Assembly: GCF_003226255.1 (NCBI RefSeq)
Contig: NZ_QJST01000005.1
Location: 101,902 to 165,901 of the forward strand
Source of the DNA: Idiomarina fontislapidosi
GTDB lineage: Bacteria; Pseudomonadota; Gammaproteobacteria; Enterobacterales; Alteromonadaceae
Reading direction: 5' to 3'
Length of the DNA: 64,000 nt
Shown here piece by piece: positions 44,999 through 55,136 of the stretch. Each line of letters begins with the position of its first letter. The first letter of the stretch is position 1. The notes under the pieces were generated by a model. It was not told where the DNA came from. It saw only the letters and a list, made by a program, of their open reading frames with translations, and did no database searches. The translations under genes were made by a program, and so were the position numbers.

Positions 44999-46732
44999 CT
45001 AGTAAAACGGGAACACTAAGGGGATGAACACAAGGCTTAAGATGACATAAGTAATCGCAACAGGGACACCGCATAAAGCAAAGTGTTTCAACCGATAATT
45101 ACTGGCGTTAAATACCATTAAATTAGTTTGGTATCCGTAAGGGGTGATAAAGCTCGCCGAAGCAGCAAAAGCAACACCCAGCACGATAGGCATGGGGTCA
45201 ATACCCAAGCCAGTCGCAAGACTGTATGCGATGGGAAACATTAACGCCGCAGCGGCATTGTTTGTCACTATTTCGGTTAACAGATAAGTTAACAAAAACA
45301 CGCCCACCAGCAGCACATAAGGCGAACTATCGCTTAGCGTCTGCCGTGCCCACTCAGACAGCAACTGTGCACTTCCCGTTGCCTGCATCGCCTCGGCTAA
45401 ACACAGCGCGCTCGATACAATCACCCAAATTTCGATAGGAAAGCGGCGTTTAATCTCGTTGGTATTCAAGCAACCCGTCATCAGCAAGGCAGATAATAAA
45501 AACAGCATGCTATAAAACAGGGATGCACCGGTTATGACTGAGCCAGCAATTGCGCCTAAGAAACCCCAAAGAGTGAGCTTTTCGCGCCAGCCACTGAGCA
45601 TTGAATCAGGCTCAACACCGCTCAACACATAAAAGTTTTTAGTGATGTTAGTGCGCGCAGAAAAGTCAGGGCCTGTCGCCAGTAAGAGAAAGTCGCCCGC
45701 TTGCAGCTGCACCTCACCCAGTTTACCCGAGATCGCTTCACCTTCGCGACGGATGGCGACTACCGCCGCATCAAAGCGTGCACGAAATCCCGATGACTTT
45801 AATGTCTTTCCAATCAGTACAGACTCTTCTTTTACTATGACTTCGGTGAGTTCTTGTGTCTCAAGTCCGTGATCATCGGCAAACAGCCGTAGGCCCTCAA
45901 ATTGCGATAGGGTTTTTACTTTGGTGACGTCACCCGAAAACAACAGTTTGTCACCCGCTTGCAAGACATCGTAACGTGCCACAGGACGTAAGTTCTCTTG
46001 CCCACCCTTACGGACAATCTCGGCTAAAAACAGCTCATCTAAATGACGTAATCCAGCATCATCAACATGTTTGCCAACCAACGGCGAATCGGCATCCAGC
46101 TCAGCCTCAACATAATACTCTTTAATATCGCTCTGCTGACAGCCGTCATTAGGCAACCACCGGCTTACGATAAACAGCGTAATACTACCGCCCACCACTA
46201 CCGCAAGCCCGACTAGCGTGAAGTCAAAAAAGCCAAAACCCGGGTGCCCGGTATCGGTGAACATCGAGTTCACGATGAGATTCGTAGACGTACCGATAAG
46301 CGTTAAAGTGCCACCGAGGATCGAGGCGTATGAAAGTGGAATAAGCAGCCGCGATGCTGCGACCCGCTTGTTATTGCGTACAGAGTTGAGTAACGCCGCA
46401 ACGACTGCCGTGTTGTTTAGCACTGACGAAGCAAGCGCACTGACGCCGATAGTACGGATTACACTTGCAGATTCAGAGCCGGTAAATAAAAAGCGGCTCA
46501 CACGCCGCAATAACGAGGTTTTCTCGAGAGCAAAGGAGATAAGCACTAACATAATCAGGGTGACAAGCCCTGGGTTCGCAGCATTCGCTAATAGCTCATC
46601 AGCGCTCACCCAACCTGCTATGACAGTCACTAACATGGCGCTACCAAACACCGTTACCGAATGCGTTTGGTAGCGAACCAATAAACAGACCATCACAACC
46701 AGCAGTGTGATCAATCCCAGGGTATTACCCAT
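44999..46732 (-). CDS. SLC13-family permease with two RCK_C (TrkA-C) domains
   Basis: Inner-membrane transporter of 577 residues. Two membrane halves flank a soluble insert at about 205-370 made of two TrkA-C domains (EYYVEAELDADSPLVGK and TEVIVKEESVLIGKT begin them). SNT-like ion-site motifs are LNNTAVVAAL in the first half with GTSTNLIVNS, and TNNAAAALMFP in the second. This is the common domain plan of sulfate transporters linked to cysDN in marine bacteria. It follows cysN by 21 bases on the same strand, so sulfate uptake is the best guess; other divalent anions are possible. Confidence 0.88.
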   Translation of the reverse strand: MGNTLGLITLLVVMVCLLVRYQTHSVTVFGSAMLVTVIAGWVSADELLANAANPGLVTLIMLVLISFALEKTSLLRRVSRFLFTGSESASVIRTIGVSALASSVLNNTAVVAALLNSVRNNKRVAASRLLIPLSYASILGGTLTLIGTSTNLIVNSMFTDTGHPGFGFFDFTLVGLAVVVGGSITLFIVSRWLPNDGCQQSDIKEYYVEAELDADSPLVGKHVDDAGLRHLDELFLAEIVRKGGQENLRPVARYDVLQAGDKLLFSGDVTKVKTLSQFEGLRLFADDHGLETQELTEVIVKEESVLIGKTLKSSGFRARFDAAVVAIRREGEAISGKLGEVQLQAGDFLLLATGPDFSARTNITKNFYVLSGVEPDSMLSGWREKLTLWGFLGAIAGSVITGASLFYSMLFLLSALLMTGCLNTNEIKRRFPIEIWVIVSSALCLAEAMQATGSAQLLSEWARQTLSDSSPYVLLVGVFLLTYLLTEIVTNNAAAALMFPIAYSLATGLGIDPMPIVLGVAFAASASFITPYGYQTNLMVFNASNYRLKHFALCGVPVAITYVILSLVFIPLVFPFY

Positions 46733-46753
46733 AGTTGCGCGTCTCTTCTGATA

Positions 46754-48172
46754 TTAAAGGTTGCGCAAATCCTTCGCACCCCAATGTGGGAAGTGCTTAC
46801 GGATTAAAGCGTTCAGCTCAAGCTCGAACTCACTAAAGTCAGTAGACTCGCGTTCACCCTCTTCTGATGACAGCGCTTCATCCACCATCCCCGCCGCAAC
46901 GGTGACGTTAGTCATACGATCGATAATCACAAACGCGCCTGTCTCTTTGTGGCTCTGATAGGCATCAAACACCACAGGATCATGCACATGCACATCGACC
47001 AAACCAATTTCGTTTAACTCAAGCTTGCCGGCTTCTTTCTCTTTTAAGGTGTTCACATCAATTTGATGATGAACAGCAGTCACTTCGCCGCGTGTCAGCT
47101 TAGAGTTGAACTTAATATAGTATTCGCGGTGTGGTTCCATGGCTTTTTCATGCATCCACACCACTTTTGCGCGCATACGGTTAGAAACATGCGGCAAGTT
47201 ATCCTTGCGCACGATCATATCGCCACGGCTGATATCAATCTCGTCATTTAACGTCAGGGTAACCGCCATCGGCGCAAAGGCTTCTTCCAGCTCGCCATCA
47301 AAAGTCACAATGGATTTAATGGTGCTGATCTTGCCCGACGGTAACGCACGTACCGTATCACCGACTTTCACACTGCCCGAGGTGATGGTGCCCTGAAAAC
47401 CGCGGAAGTCGGAGTTAGGACGACACACCAATTGCACCGGCATGCGGAACTGGTCAGTATCTTGCGCGCGCTCAATTTCGGCATGCTCGAGGTATTCCAT
47501 CAAGGTTGAGCCACGGAACCAATCCATCGCCTCACTCTTGTTCACGACGTTGTCGCCTTTAAGCGCAGAGATAGGCACAAAACGAATATCCGGAATCTCA
47601 AGCGAGCCAGCGAGTTTTAAATAGTCGTCTTGGATTTGCTTATAGACCTCTTGCGAGTAGTCCACCAAATCCATCTTATTAATGGCGACGATGACGTGCT
47701 TAATACCCAGCAACGAACAAATGTAGCTGTGACGACGGGTTTGCGTTTGTACGCCTTGGCTGGCATCAATCAAAATAACAGCCAAGTCACAGGTCGATGC
47801 ACCGGTCGCCATGTTACGCGTATATTGCTCATGGCCAGGGGTATCAGCAATGATAAACTTACGTTTATCGGTCGAGAAATAACGGTACGCAACATCAATA
47901 GTAATGCCCTGCTCACGCTCCGATTGCAGACCATCCACTAATAGCGCGAGATCAACTTGATCGCCTTGGGTACCCGACTTCTTACTGTCTTCGGTAATCG
48001 CCGCAAGCTGATCTTCAAAGATCATCTTACTATCATGCAACAAACGGCCGATGAGCGTACTTTTACCATCATCAACGCTGCCACAGGTGATAAAACGCAA
48101 CAGCTCTTTATTTTCGTGTTGCTGCAAATAAGCCAAAATGTCTTGTTCAATAAGGGGTGATGCGTGACTCAT
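46754..48172 (-). CDS. cysN: Sulfate adenylyltransferase subunit 1 (GTPase)
   Basis: Cytoplasmic GTPase subunit of ATP sulfurylase, 472 residues. It is EF-Tu-like: G1 [12 protein letters not shown] near residue 31, G3 [10 protein letters not shown]4 NKMD, then two beta-barrel domains. It drives APS formation by CysD. Length is that of unfused CysN; the APS kinase is encoded separately in another operon here. The ATG shares one base with the cysD stop (TAATG). The C-terminal [14 protein letters not shown] is typical. It is followed by the SLC13 gene. Confidence 0.96.
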   Translation of the reverse strand: MSHASPLIEQDILAYLQQHENKELLRFITCGSVDDGKSTLIGRLLHDSKMIFEDQLAAITEDSKKSGTQGDQVDLALLVDGLQSEREQGITIDVAYRYFSTDKRKFIIADTPGHEQYTRNMATGASTCDLAVILIDASQGVQTQTRRHSYICSLLGIKHVIVAINKMDLVDYSQEVYKQIQDDYLKLAGSLEIPDIRFVPISALKGDNVVNKSEAMDWFRGSTLMEYLEHAEIERAQDTDQFRMPVQLVCRPNSDFRGFQGTITSGSVKVGDTVRALPSGKISTIKSIVTFDGELEEAFAPMAVTLTLNDEIDISRGDMIVRKDNLPHVSNRMRAKVVWMHEKAMEPHREYYIKFNSKLTRGEVTAVHHQIDVNTLKEKEAGKLELNEIGLVDVHVHDPVVFDAYQSHKETGAFVIIDRMTNVTVAAGMVDEALSSEEGERESTDFSEFELELNALIRKHFPHWGAKDLRNL

Positions 48173-49080
48173 TAGAAGTACCCTTCCATTTTCTTTTTCT
48201 CCATTGATCCCGCGCTATCATGATCGATAACTCGGCCCTGACGCTCAGAGGTCTTGGTCAGCAACATTTCCTGAATAATTTCAGGCAAGGTTGCGGCACT
48301 CGACTCCACAGCCCCTGTCAACGGATAACAGCCCAAAGTACGGAAGCGCACCATCTTCATTTCGGGTTCTTCACCTGGCTCAAGCGGCATACGCTCGTCA
48401 TCGACCATAATCAAAGTGCCATCGCGCTCAACCACAGGGCGTTCTTTCGCCAGGTAGAGTGATGGAATCTGAATATTTTCAAGGTAGATGTACTGCCAAA
48501 TATCCAGTTCGGTCCAGTTGGATAATGGGAACACGCGAATGCTCTCGCCTTTATCCACTTTACCGTTATAGATATTCCACAACTCGGGGCGTTGGTTTTT
48601 CGGGTCCCAACGGTGATTTTTATCACGGAAGGAATACACACGCTCTTTCGCGCGTGACTTTTCTTCGTCGCGGCGCGCGCCACCAAAGGCCGCATCAAAT
48701 TTATATTTATTCAACGCTTGTTTAAGCGCCTGTGTTTTCATGATGTCGGTATGTTTAGCACTGCCATGAGAGAACGGACCAACGCCGGCATCCACGCCTT
48801 CTTGGTTGATGTATTCAATCAACTCAAAGTCGTATTCTTTTGCCATGCGATCGCGGAACTCGATCATCTCTTTAAATTTCCACGTGGTGTTTACGTGCAT
48901 CAGTGGAAACGGAATCTTACCGGGATAGAACGCCTTACGCGCCAAGTGCAATAGCACTGAAGAATCCTTTCCAACTGAATACAGCATCACGGGGTTATCA
49001 AATTCAGCCGCAACCTCGCGGAAGATTTGAATCGACTCGTTCTCAAGTGCCTTGAGATGGGTTAAACGTTTTTCGTTCAT
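48172..49080 (-). CDS. cysD: Sulfate adenylyltransferase subunit 2
   Basis: Cytoplasmic catalytic subunit of ATP sulfurylase, 302 residues, making APS from sulfate and ATP. The PP-loop pyrophosphatase motif [12 protein letters not shown] begins at residue 35, followed by [11 protein letters not shown]. The [15 protein letters not shown] and [15 protein letters not shown] segments are conserved in CysD and APS/PAPS-handling relatives. Full length. First gene of cysD-cysN-SLC13 on the minus strand, with a 101-base gap upstream that must contain the promoter. Together with CysC it makes PAPS. Confidence 0.96.
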   Translation of the reverse strand: MNEKRLTHLKALENESIQIFREVAAEFDNPVMLYSVGKDSSVLLHLARKAFYPGKIPFPLMHVNTTWKFKEMIEFRDRMAKEYDFELIEYINQEGVDAGVGPFSHGSAKHTDIMKTQALKQALNKYKFDAAFGGARRDEEKSRAKERVYSFRDKNHRWDPKNQRPELWNIYNGKVDKGESIRVFPLSNWTELDIWQYIYLENIQIPSLYLAKERPVVERDGTLIMVDDERMPLEPGEEPEMKMVRFRTLGCYPLTGAVESSAATLPEIIQEMLLTKTSERQGRVIDHDSAGSMEKKKMEGYF

Positions 49081-49181
49081 TGGTCTTTTTTACCCTAGTT
49101 CTAAGTATATAATCCAGTGTACTAAATTGTGAGAAATTGTTCGAATTAGATTTTATCTCTGCAAAATACAAAGAGCAGTAC

Positions 49182-50594
49182 TTATTCTGTCAACGAGTCC
49201 ACGGATGCAAAATCATCGTCATCCATCACTCTTTTCACCGACGCGTCGTGGCGCTCTCTGTACTTGCCAAGATAGCGCTCAATGCTCGTCAGGCGCTGCC
49301 CTGTCATATTTTTACTGACCGCAATTTTTTTAGCCTGCTCAAGGATATCAATCGCATGCTCTATATGATCTTGCGACTCCAGCAGCTTGGCGACCTCGAT
49401 TAAATAATCAACCCGGTTCGACTTATCTGACAAAAAAGTATCCATCGTTGTTGCCGGCAACGCAGGTTGCAACGTCGGTTCTGGGACAGGGAGACCCATC
49501 ACCTCGGCAAGCTTAAGGAGTGCATACGGCAACGGCTCGCTCGCGTCTTTACCATACTGCTCGCTTAAACGTGTAAGCAACCGCTTCTGTAGCTGGCTCA
49601 TCAACTCGGGTAACTGCTTAACTAAAAACTGATATACCTCAATGACTTCCGGCAACTGCCGATGGGTTAACGCATCCTTCGCAGCGACAACCGATACGGG
49701 CTTATAAAACGCATCGGTGCAACGTTCTAACAACTGCGTTTGCGCTCGCTCCAAGGCATTTTGATAGCGATGGGTGATCGCATCATACACGGTAGGGCTA
49801 ACCACCTGCGGTACATCACCCGAGCGCCGGTTTGCCGCATCTGCGTACGCTTGTAACGTGCGATCGATGCGTCGGCTCTCTTGCGGAGTCTGCTCATCAA
49901 GTAATCCATTGAGCAAGCGCTTAATCTCCAAAGCACCATAGGTATAACTGGTATTAATACGAACACGGTTGCGTTTAAAGCGCCGCGCCGACCAACCCGC
50001 TATACCCAGCCGCTGTAAAAAGTCGTGCTCTATTTGCTGCTTCACAAAGCAACTCGCCAAATAAGGTCGCACCGAAACCGCATCACGGCCAAAGTGTTTA
50101 ACCCAATCAAAAAATACCTGTCCGCTGACTCCCCGATTAAGGACACCCACTTGCTTATATAAAAAAGCATCTAACGTTTGTGTCGAATAATGGCGTTTGA
50201 TTGACTGATTGTGATTAGAAACTAACGACTCGAGCGGATGACGAAAGTACGCCAATACACTTACAGAGTGACCGTTAACCAGCTGCTTTACCCGTTCAGG
50301 GTGACGATACAGCGCCTCAGATGAAATTAATAATTTGGCACCCTGTTGCTGTGCTTCGTTTAACCATTGCTCAAACAAACCTTTGGCTTGCTCAAGCTCA
50401 TTGGCGGCGACCGCCGCACCAAAGTGCGCATGCCCCCCAGAAACGTTATTTTCGTCAAAATTATGTTCTGGGTAATAATAGCCATGCTTTAACAGCCGCG
50501 TACGGTTTTCATGTAAAAAATACTGTATAGCTGACGAGCCTGTTTTAGGCGCACCAATATGTAAAACAACGTCCATCATATCCTTATTATTCAT
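49182..50594 (-). CDS. Sulfotransferase-domain protein
   Basis: Probable PAPS-dependent sulfotransferase of 470 residues. The 5'-phosphosulfate loop is HIGAPKTGSSAIQ (12-24) and the 3'-phosphate-binding segment is YFRHPLESLVSNHNQS with R118 and S126. Both are in the spacing seen in bacterial glycan sulfotransferases. The last 180 residues are a helical extension not recognised, ending with a stretch of coiled-coil-like helices (LLESQDHIEHAIDILEQAKK). The start at 50594 overlaps the previous gene by 8 bases; ATGs 15 or 18 bases later are equally possible and begin closer to the domain. Last gene of the long glycosyltransferase operon and directly upstream of cysD. Acceptor presumed to be the polysaccharide. 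Confidence 0.8.
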   Translation of the reverse strand: MNNKDMMDVVLHIGAPKTGSSAIQYFLHENRTRLLKHGYYYPEHNFDENNVSGGHAHFGAAVAANELEQAKGLFEQWLNEAQQQGAKLLISSEALYRHPERVKQLVNGHSVSVLAYFRHPLESLVSNHNQSIKRHYSTQTLDAFLYKQVGVLNRGVSGQVFFDWVKHFGRDAVSVRPYLASCFVKQQIEHDFLQRLGIAGWSARRFKRNRVRINTSYTYGALEIKRLLNGLLDEQTPQESRRIDRTLQAYADAANRRSGDVPQVVSPTVYDAITHRYQNALERAQTQLLERCTDAFYKPVSVVAAKDALTHRQLPEVIEVYQFLVKQLPELMSQLQKRLLTRLSEQYGKDASEPLPYALLKLAEVMGLPVPEPTLQPALPATTMDTFLSDKSNRVDYLIEVAKLLESQDHIEHAIDILEQAKKIAVSKNMTGQRLTSIERYLGKYRERHDASVKRVMDDDDFASVDSLTE

Positions 50595-53445
50595 TATGCG
50601 ACTCGTGCGATCGCGCCAGTACGCTCAGCAATTGGGCTTTAACGATATCAGGCGCAAACTGCTTTGCTCGCTTAAGCGCGCAGCGCCTAAAGGACTGCAT
50701 CTGCTCAGGTTGGTTATAAAGCGCTACGAGCGCATGAGCAAGCGCCTCGTGATCGCCCAAGGGCACCCGAATGCCCGCGTCATCACTGACTAAGTCAGTC
50801 AAAGCACCCCAGTCGTAAACAACCACCAATTTACCTGCAGCAAACGCCTCTAACACCGAGCGACCAAAGGATTCCTGAAAGTGAGATAAATTAAGTACCA
50901 CATCGCACTGCTTGAGGGCATCCACAGGATTCGCTACATACCCATGGCTGTTTACATGCGCGTGCGGATAGCTTTGCCGTGCATGGGCTAAATCTTCCGT
51001 CTCAGGACCCAATAAATGCCATTCAAATCGTACATCATTTTTTAGCGCCGCTGCCAGTTGATAAAAATCCTTAACGCCTTTTTTCGCTAAGTTACTGCTC
51101 AACATAGCCACCTTCAGTGGCTGCCCGGCAGCGGTGTCCGGCAGGTCAGTCTGAGCTTCGGAGTAGTTCTCCACGCGTATCACATTGGGGACAACAAAAG
51201 TCTTCTCGGGTGCCTGCATCGAATCCGCAACAACGCGTGAATTGGCAATCAGGACATCAGCATGTTGCAGCACGTGCCTGCGAATTAATTCAGGAGAAGC
51301 AGCTAAGGTATCACACAACGCCCGATCATGTTCCGGTAGCTCACGCACATGAACCGTGCAACGACGCTTTGCCTGCTGAGCCGCCAACAAGGGTTCATGT
51401 AAGGTGAGCGTGTTGATATAAACCTGATCGACATCATCCATCCAAGAAGCAAGCGTTTCAACTAACGAGGTATCGGTTGTGCGTGTGGATTGCCACCAAC
51501 GCAATGGTAAAAAGCTGAGCTTATCGCTCAACTGTAGTACCTGCGTCACATACGCCGAGTTCAAAGCCCCCGGCAACACAACCCATAATCGATAGTGCTC
51601 ACCCAACATGGCAAGTACATCCAAGAGACTTTTTTCGGCACCAAAGGCATTACCCGAGGTGCTATGCGCCACCACCATCATTGTCGGTTTCGAGGAGTCG
51701 TTTACAGATTGCTCAATAAAAAGCTCAGGCGTTTGCGCCACAGCATTGTCAGACTCAAGCTGTGTCAAATAATGCACTAATGGATTCTCATCGGAAGCCA
51801 GCGCCTGTATAAACGCGTACCCCGAACTGCTAAACCGTGCCGAAGGGTCACGCCCCTCTCCACCGCCAAACTTTAAGTAATGCAGCGCTGGATCGATTCC
51901 CGCAGCGACAATATCTGGATAGCGTTCACGATAGTAGTCTGCATCAAACAACGGCGATGTCTGAAGGTGGTCTAGCGCGTTAGCAAGTTGTGCGGCAGGC
52001 GTACCACGGCACAACGTTAAAGGCGCCAAAAACGCCCGCTGTTGGGGATACCGCATCAAATAGCGAGACCGAGTGCTCTGATGCCAATGCGTTGCGGCAC
52101 GTTGGTAATGATTACGAACGCCAGCTAACATGCTGCTGACATGGGTGGGCTTGGCTTGTGTTAACGATCGTGTGTCCACTCGTCCCAGCGCCAGCGGTAC
52201 CGCGGGCATGACTTCTCGGACTGCGTGTGCGCCAAACTCGGCTATCACTCGATTATAAAACTCGGTATCACCATCCGCTTTAACCGTATCCCAGTAGCCC
52301 AAACGTTTGAACACTGCTCTTCTAAACATTAAAGAAGAAACATTCGGGTAAATCCAACTCGATTCCGGCCGCCAACGACTAAAGTTGAGATCGTTATCCG
52401 CTCTAACCCAGGCAGTGCGATTAGCCATAACGCCCGGATGCCTCAGTAAATCTTCAACTTGGCAGGCAATTTTATCAGGATGAGACCAATCATCCGAATC
52501 GTGAGTCGTAATTAATTGCCCTTTCGCGATGCCTAAGCCCGCGTTACGCGCACCATAAGGCCCCTCGTTCGCAGTGAGCTGCAGCACCGCGATGCGTTTA
52601 TCCCGTTGTGCGAGATGCGTCATGACTTCAAAAGTGGCATCGGTACTGGCGTCATCCACCAGAATAATCTGTAAACGGTGCCACCGCTGTCGACAAAGGC
52701 TCATCACCGCAGTTTCAAGCGTATCAGCACAGTTATAACACGGGACAATGACGCTGACTTTAGGTTGACGCTGCCAAAACTGCGGACGTGACCCATGGCT
52801 TGATGCAGATACAGTATCAAAGCTCAATGTCGTAGCATCGCTCGTGAGCGGCGCAATACCTGCCGATTGATAGATGCGGTTAATCGCAGCAAGCTTTTCA
52901 TGCGTGGATGCAGTCAGCATAGAACGCGCTAAATCGTGATCATGTTGATAGAGCGTTTGGTCAAGCGGCCAAAGCGGACTCTCGAGTAGCGCTCGCGCGG
53001 CATCTATTTGTTCAGTACGTAGAAAGGCATTAAAAAGACATAAAAATGGCCCCGGGTGTGGTACCAACGCTCGCAATAACGCCAAGCCACCTGCCTGCGT
53101 GAGGCTACCGAGAAGCTGCACGACCGCGTCCCATTCATTAACAGAGCCGTAGTACTGCGCTAAAAACCACCGCGCCAACTGCGCATCAGCCTGAGCACTC
53201 AACTGATCATTCTCACCAGAGTGCTGTATCAGGTCAGTCAACGTTGAACGTGCGGCTTTGCTGCTCCACAGTGCATGGGCGTTGTCGACGGAACGAAATG
53301 CTGCGGGCCATCGACCTTCGAACCGACCGTGCTTTAGATAGTGCAGAAATGCCTTATCTGTTGAATCAAAGCCTGCGTCTCGAATATCAACATATGCACT
53401 TTTATAGTGCTGTTCGTTAAAAAGTGCGCTTAGTAGCTGCTTCAC
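50587..53445 (-). CDS. Bifunctional GT2-GT4 glycosyltransferase with YPDV-type repeats
   Basis: Protein of 952 residues. The N-terminus has one copy of a repeat (FNEQHYKSAYVDI, then FLHYLKHGRFEG), followed by a helical part. A GT2 domain begins at about 228 (KVSVIVPCYNC, VDDASTD, TTHDSDDWSHPDK). A second repeat copy follows (FDADYYRERYPDIVAAGI, HYLKFGGGEGRDPS), and from about 615 a GT4 domain (VVPNVIRVENY, VAMLSSNLAKKGV, FQESFGRSVLEAFAAGK). Two transferases in one chain suggest it adds two successive sugars. Its start overlaps the previous gene by 4 bases (ATGA). The same repeats occur in two neighbouring genes. Confidence 0.87.
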   Translation of the reverse strand: MKQLLSALFNEQHYKSAYVDIRDAGFDSTDKAFLHYLKHGRFEGRWPAAFRSVDNAHALWSSKAARSTLTDLIQHSGENDQLSAQADAQLARWFLAQYYGSVNEWDAVVQLLGSLTQAGGLALLRALVPHPGPFLCLFNAFLRTEQIDAARALLESPLWPLDQTLYQHDHDLARSMLTASTHEKLAAINRIYQSAGIAPLTSDATTLSFDTVSASSHGSRPQFWQRQPKVSVIVPCYNCADTLETAVMSLCRQRWHRLQIILVDDASTDATFEVMTHLAQRDKRIAVLQLTANEGPYGARNAGLGIAKGQLITTHDSDDWSHPDKIACQVEDLLRHPGVMANRTAWVRADNDLNFSRWRPESSWIYPNVSSLMFRRAVFKRLGYWDTVKADGDTEFYNRVIAEFGAHAVREVMPAVPLALGRVDTRSLTQAKPTHVSSMLAGVRNHYQRAATHWHQSTRSRYLMRYPQQRAFLAPLTLCRGTPAAQLANALDHLQTSPLFDADYYRERYPDIVAAGIDPALHYLKFGGGEGRDPSARFSSSGYAFIQALASDENPLVHYLTQLESDNAVAQTPELFIEQSVNDSSKPTMMVVAHSTSGNAFGAEKSLLDVLAMLGEHYRLWVVLPGALNSAYVTQVLQLSDKLSFLPLRWWQSTRTTDTSLVETLASWMDDVDQVYINTLTLHEPLLAAQQAKRRCTVHVRELPEHDRALCDTLAASPELIRRHVLQHADVLIANSRVVADSMQAPEKTFVVPNVIRVENYSEAQTDLPDTAAGQPLKVAMLSSNLAKKGVKDFYQLAAALKNDVRFEWHLLGPETEDLAHARQSYPHAHVNSHGYVANPVDALKQCDVVLNLSHFQESFGRSVLEAFAAGKLVVVYDWGALTDLVSDDAGIRVPLGDHEALAHALVALYNQPEQMQSFRRCALKRAKQFAPDIVKAQLLSVLARSHESHNE

Positions 53446-54269
53446 ACGAGTTCCGGAAACTGTTTTCTCAAAGCCGTAAGGTCCGTCGCAACCGCTGATT
53501 GAACACGTTTGTTAAAGCCTTCGGCTTGCGTATCTTGCAGGTCATAACTGACTCTAACGAACATATTCGGCGTTTTATCTTCAATCAAGTGATAACGTTG
53601 GTCAACTGTCGTGTGTTTGCCAGACTGGTAAACGTGTACATTGCTACCCATAATTTTGTTACGCTCGGCCGAATAAAAGCCCACTTGTGCGAGACCTAAC
53701 GCAATCTTTGGATAATAAAGATCAATAGCTTGGCTCAACTGGTAATGCTGTTGCCCATCCAAAAATGCCTCATAGCCTTGGGAAAAAGTAACCATATAGT
53801 TGAGGTTTATTTTCGCCGTATAAAAGCGTAAGCGGCGTTCAAAACGCCGATGCAGAATGTCATCATCGTCTAACCGAACCGTTGAATATACGCAATCTTT
53901 AGCTGCCGCTGAAAATTGCTGTTTAAGATAGTGACTCGCTACGCTAACAAAACTACGGTTAGGCTCGACCGGTAAAATAGTCAAGCAGGCGTGTTGTTTG
54001 GCGAGTTGCTCAAGTTCCGCTAAGCGGTGAGTCGGTAATTCACTCGAAGTGAGCAAAATCACCTCATGGTTATCAGCTTCATCAGGTCTTTGCTGTGCCA
54101 CAACGCTGGGTAATGTTAACTGACTAAAAAGGCGATATTTAAGTGCCAATCGCTCATCATCAAAAAGCGCCGCTTTATATTGCTCGTAGTCATTATCCCG
54201 AGCAATCTTCCATTGCCTAGAATCTTGCAACACCGAGTAACGAATTAAATAAAATATCTTTTTGTTCAT
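53442..54269 (-). CDS. Putative glycosyltransferase (rhamnosyltransferase-like, PF11316 type)
   Basis: Cytoplasmic protein of 275 residues. It has the layout of the 'putative rhamnosyl transferase' family: N-terminal FYLIRYSVLQDSRQW, then RLALKYRLFSQLTLPSV, a central VYSTVRLDDDDIL with an acidic metal-binding cluster, and a later MVTFSQGYEAFLDG. It overlaps both neighbours by 4 bases (ATGA at each end), so it is tightly coupled in the operon. Since rfbD-rfbA-rfbC lie in the same operon, transfer of rhamnose is plausible. The donor assignment is inference. Confidence 0.72.
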   Translation of the reverse strand: MNKKIFYLIRYSVLQDSRQWKIARDNDYEQYKAALFDDERLALKYRLFSQLTLPSVVAQQRPDEADNHEVILLTSSELPTHRLAELEQLAKQHACLTILPVEPNRSFVSVASHYLKQQFSAAAKDCVYSTVRLDDDDILHRRFERRLRFYTAKINLNYMVTFSQGYEAFLDGQQHYQLSQAIDLYYPKIALGLAQVGFYSAERNKIMGSNVHVYQSGKHTTVDQRYHLIEDKTPNMFVRVSYDLQDTQAEGFNKRVQSAVATDLTALRKQFPELV

Positions 54270-55135
54270 AACGACCCTAAAAACGTTTCCACACCCAGCT
54301 TCATCGCTCCCGACATCTTAGAGCCTTGATAAAATCGTCTTGAGAGTTCGCGTAACTCAGAGTTATCATCAAAGACTTCCTTTAATAACGCAGGCGATGC
54401 AAGCATTTGCCAGCGAGACTCAAGCGATTCAACCGACATATCTGTCTTTGCATTACCAAACTTAGAGTCTCCACCTCCGCCAAAACGCGATAAGCTCGAC
54501 ATACGCTGTGTGCTTTGCTCAACATGATTTCCCAATAAATGAGCCACTTTAACTTTATTGCGAATAAAGTCGTTATAGCGCACTGTTTTTACCTTGGCGT
54601 CGAGTAAATTTTCAACTTGTTCAGGCGCGTAAAAGTCTTTTGCCAGTGCCACCCACTTTTCGGCTTGTTGTTCGACCGATACTTTAAAATTAGGATTAAC
54701 TTCGTTGTAACGAGCAATGGATGCAAGACAGTTAATTGGATCACGCAAAAAAAGAACAGCTGTTGTTTTAACCGACTCACGCTCCGACAAATGCGCCAAT
54801 GAGTTAAGCCGCCCAGCACGGCTGACACCTTTAACCGCTTTGTTTTCAAAGCTCAGCATTAAATGCTCAACCTCTGCATCTTTATAGTGAATATTTCCAA
54901 CGTCATCGTCAGCGTCTGCAAAGTCGAGGTCGATATCTGTTTCTATATGTGGTTTTTGATATTTATCCCGCTCGATATCGGGATTTACATTGACGTTATT
55001 TAGATACAAATAGTCCGACAAGTGCGAACACATCCACTCAATAAAAGCATGGTGTCCGCTACGCTTAGTCGCAATCACATAGGTTAAAGACGATAGCTCA
55101 CTAAAGTCACATTCGGTATTAAGACTATACTTCAC
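54266..55135 (-). CDS. Sulfotransferase-like P-loop protein
   Basis: Protein of 289 residues. The N-terminal YVIATKRSGHHAFIEWM (19-35) has the form of the 5'-phosphosulfate-binding loop (K24, R25, S26, G27, H28), and LFLRDPINCLASIARY (128-143) is a clear 3'-phosphate-binding segment with R131 and S139. A long acidic insert (DIDLDFADADDDVG) separates them. This points to a divergent PAPS-dependent sulfotransferase. Coupled by ATGA to the downstream gene and just 1 base from the upstream one. Activity and acceptor are not proven; a non-sulfotransferase P-loop role cannot be ruled out. Confidence 0.68.
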   Translation of the reverse strand: MKYSLNTECDFSELSSLTYVIATKRSGHHAFIEWMCSHLSDYLYLNNVNVNPDIERDKYQKPHIETDIDLDFADADDDVGNIHYKDAEVEHLMLSFENKAVKGVSRAGRLNSLAHLSERESVKTTAVLFLRDPINCLASIARYNEVNPNFKVSVEQQAEKWVALAKDFYAPEQVENLLDAKVKTVRYNDFIRNKVKVAHLLGNHVEQSTQRMSSLSRFGGGGDSKFGNAKTDMSVESLESRWQMLASPALLKEVFDDNSELRELSRRFYQGSKMSGAMKLGVETFLGSL

Positions 55136-55136
55136 T

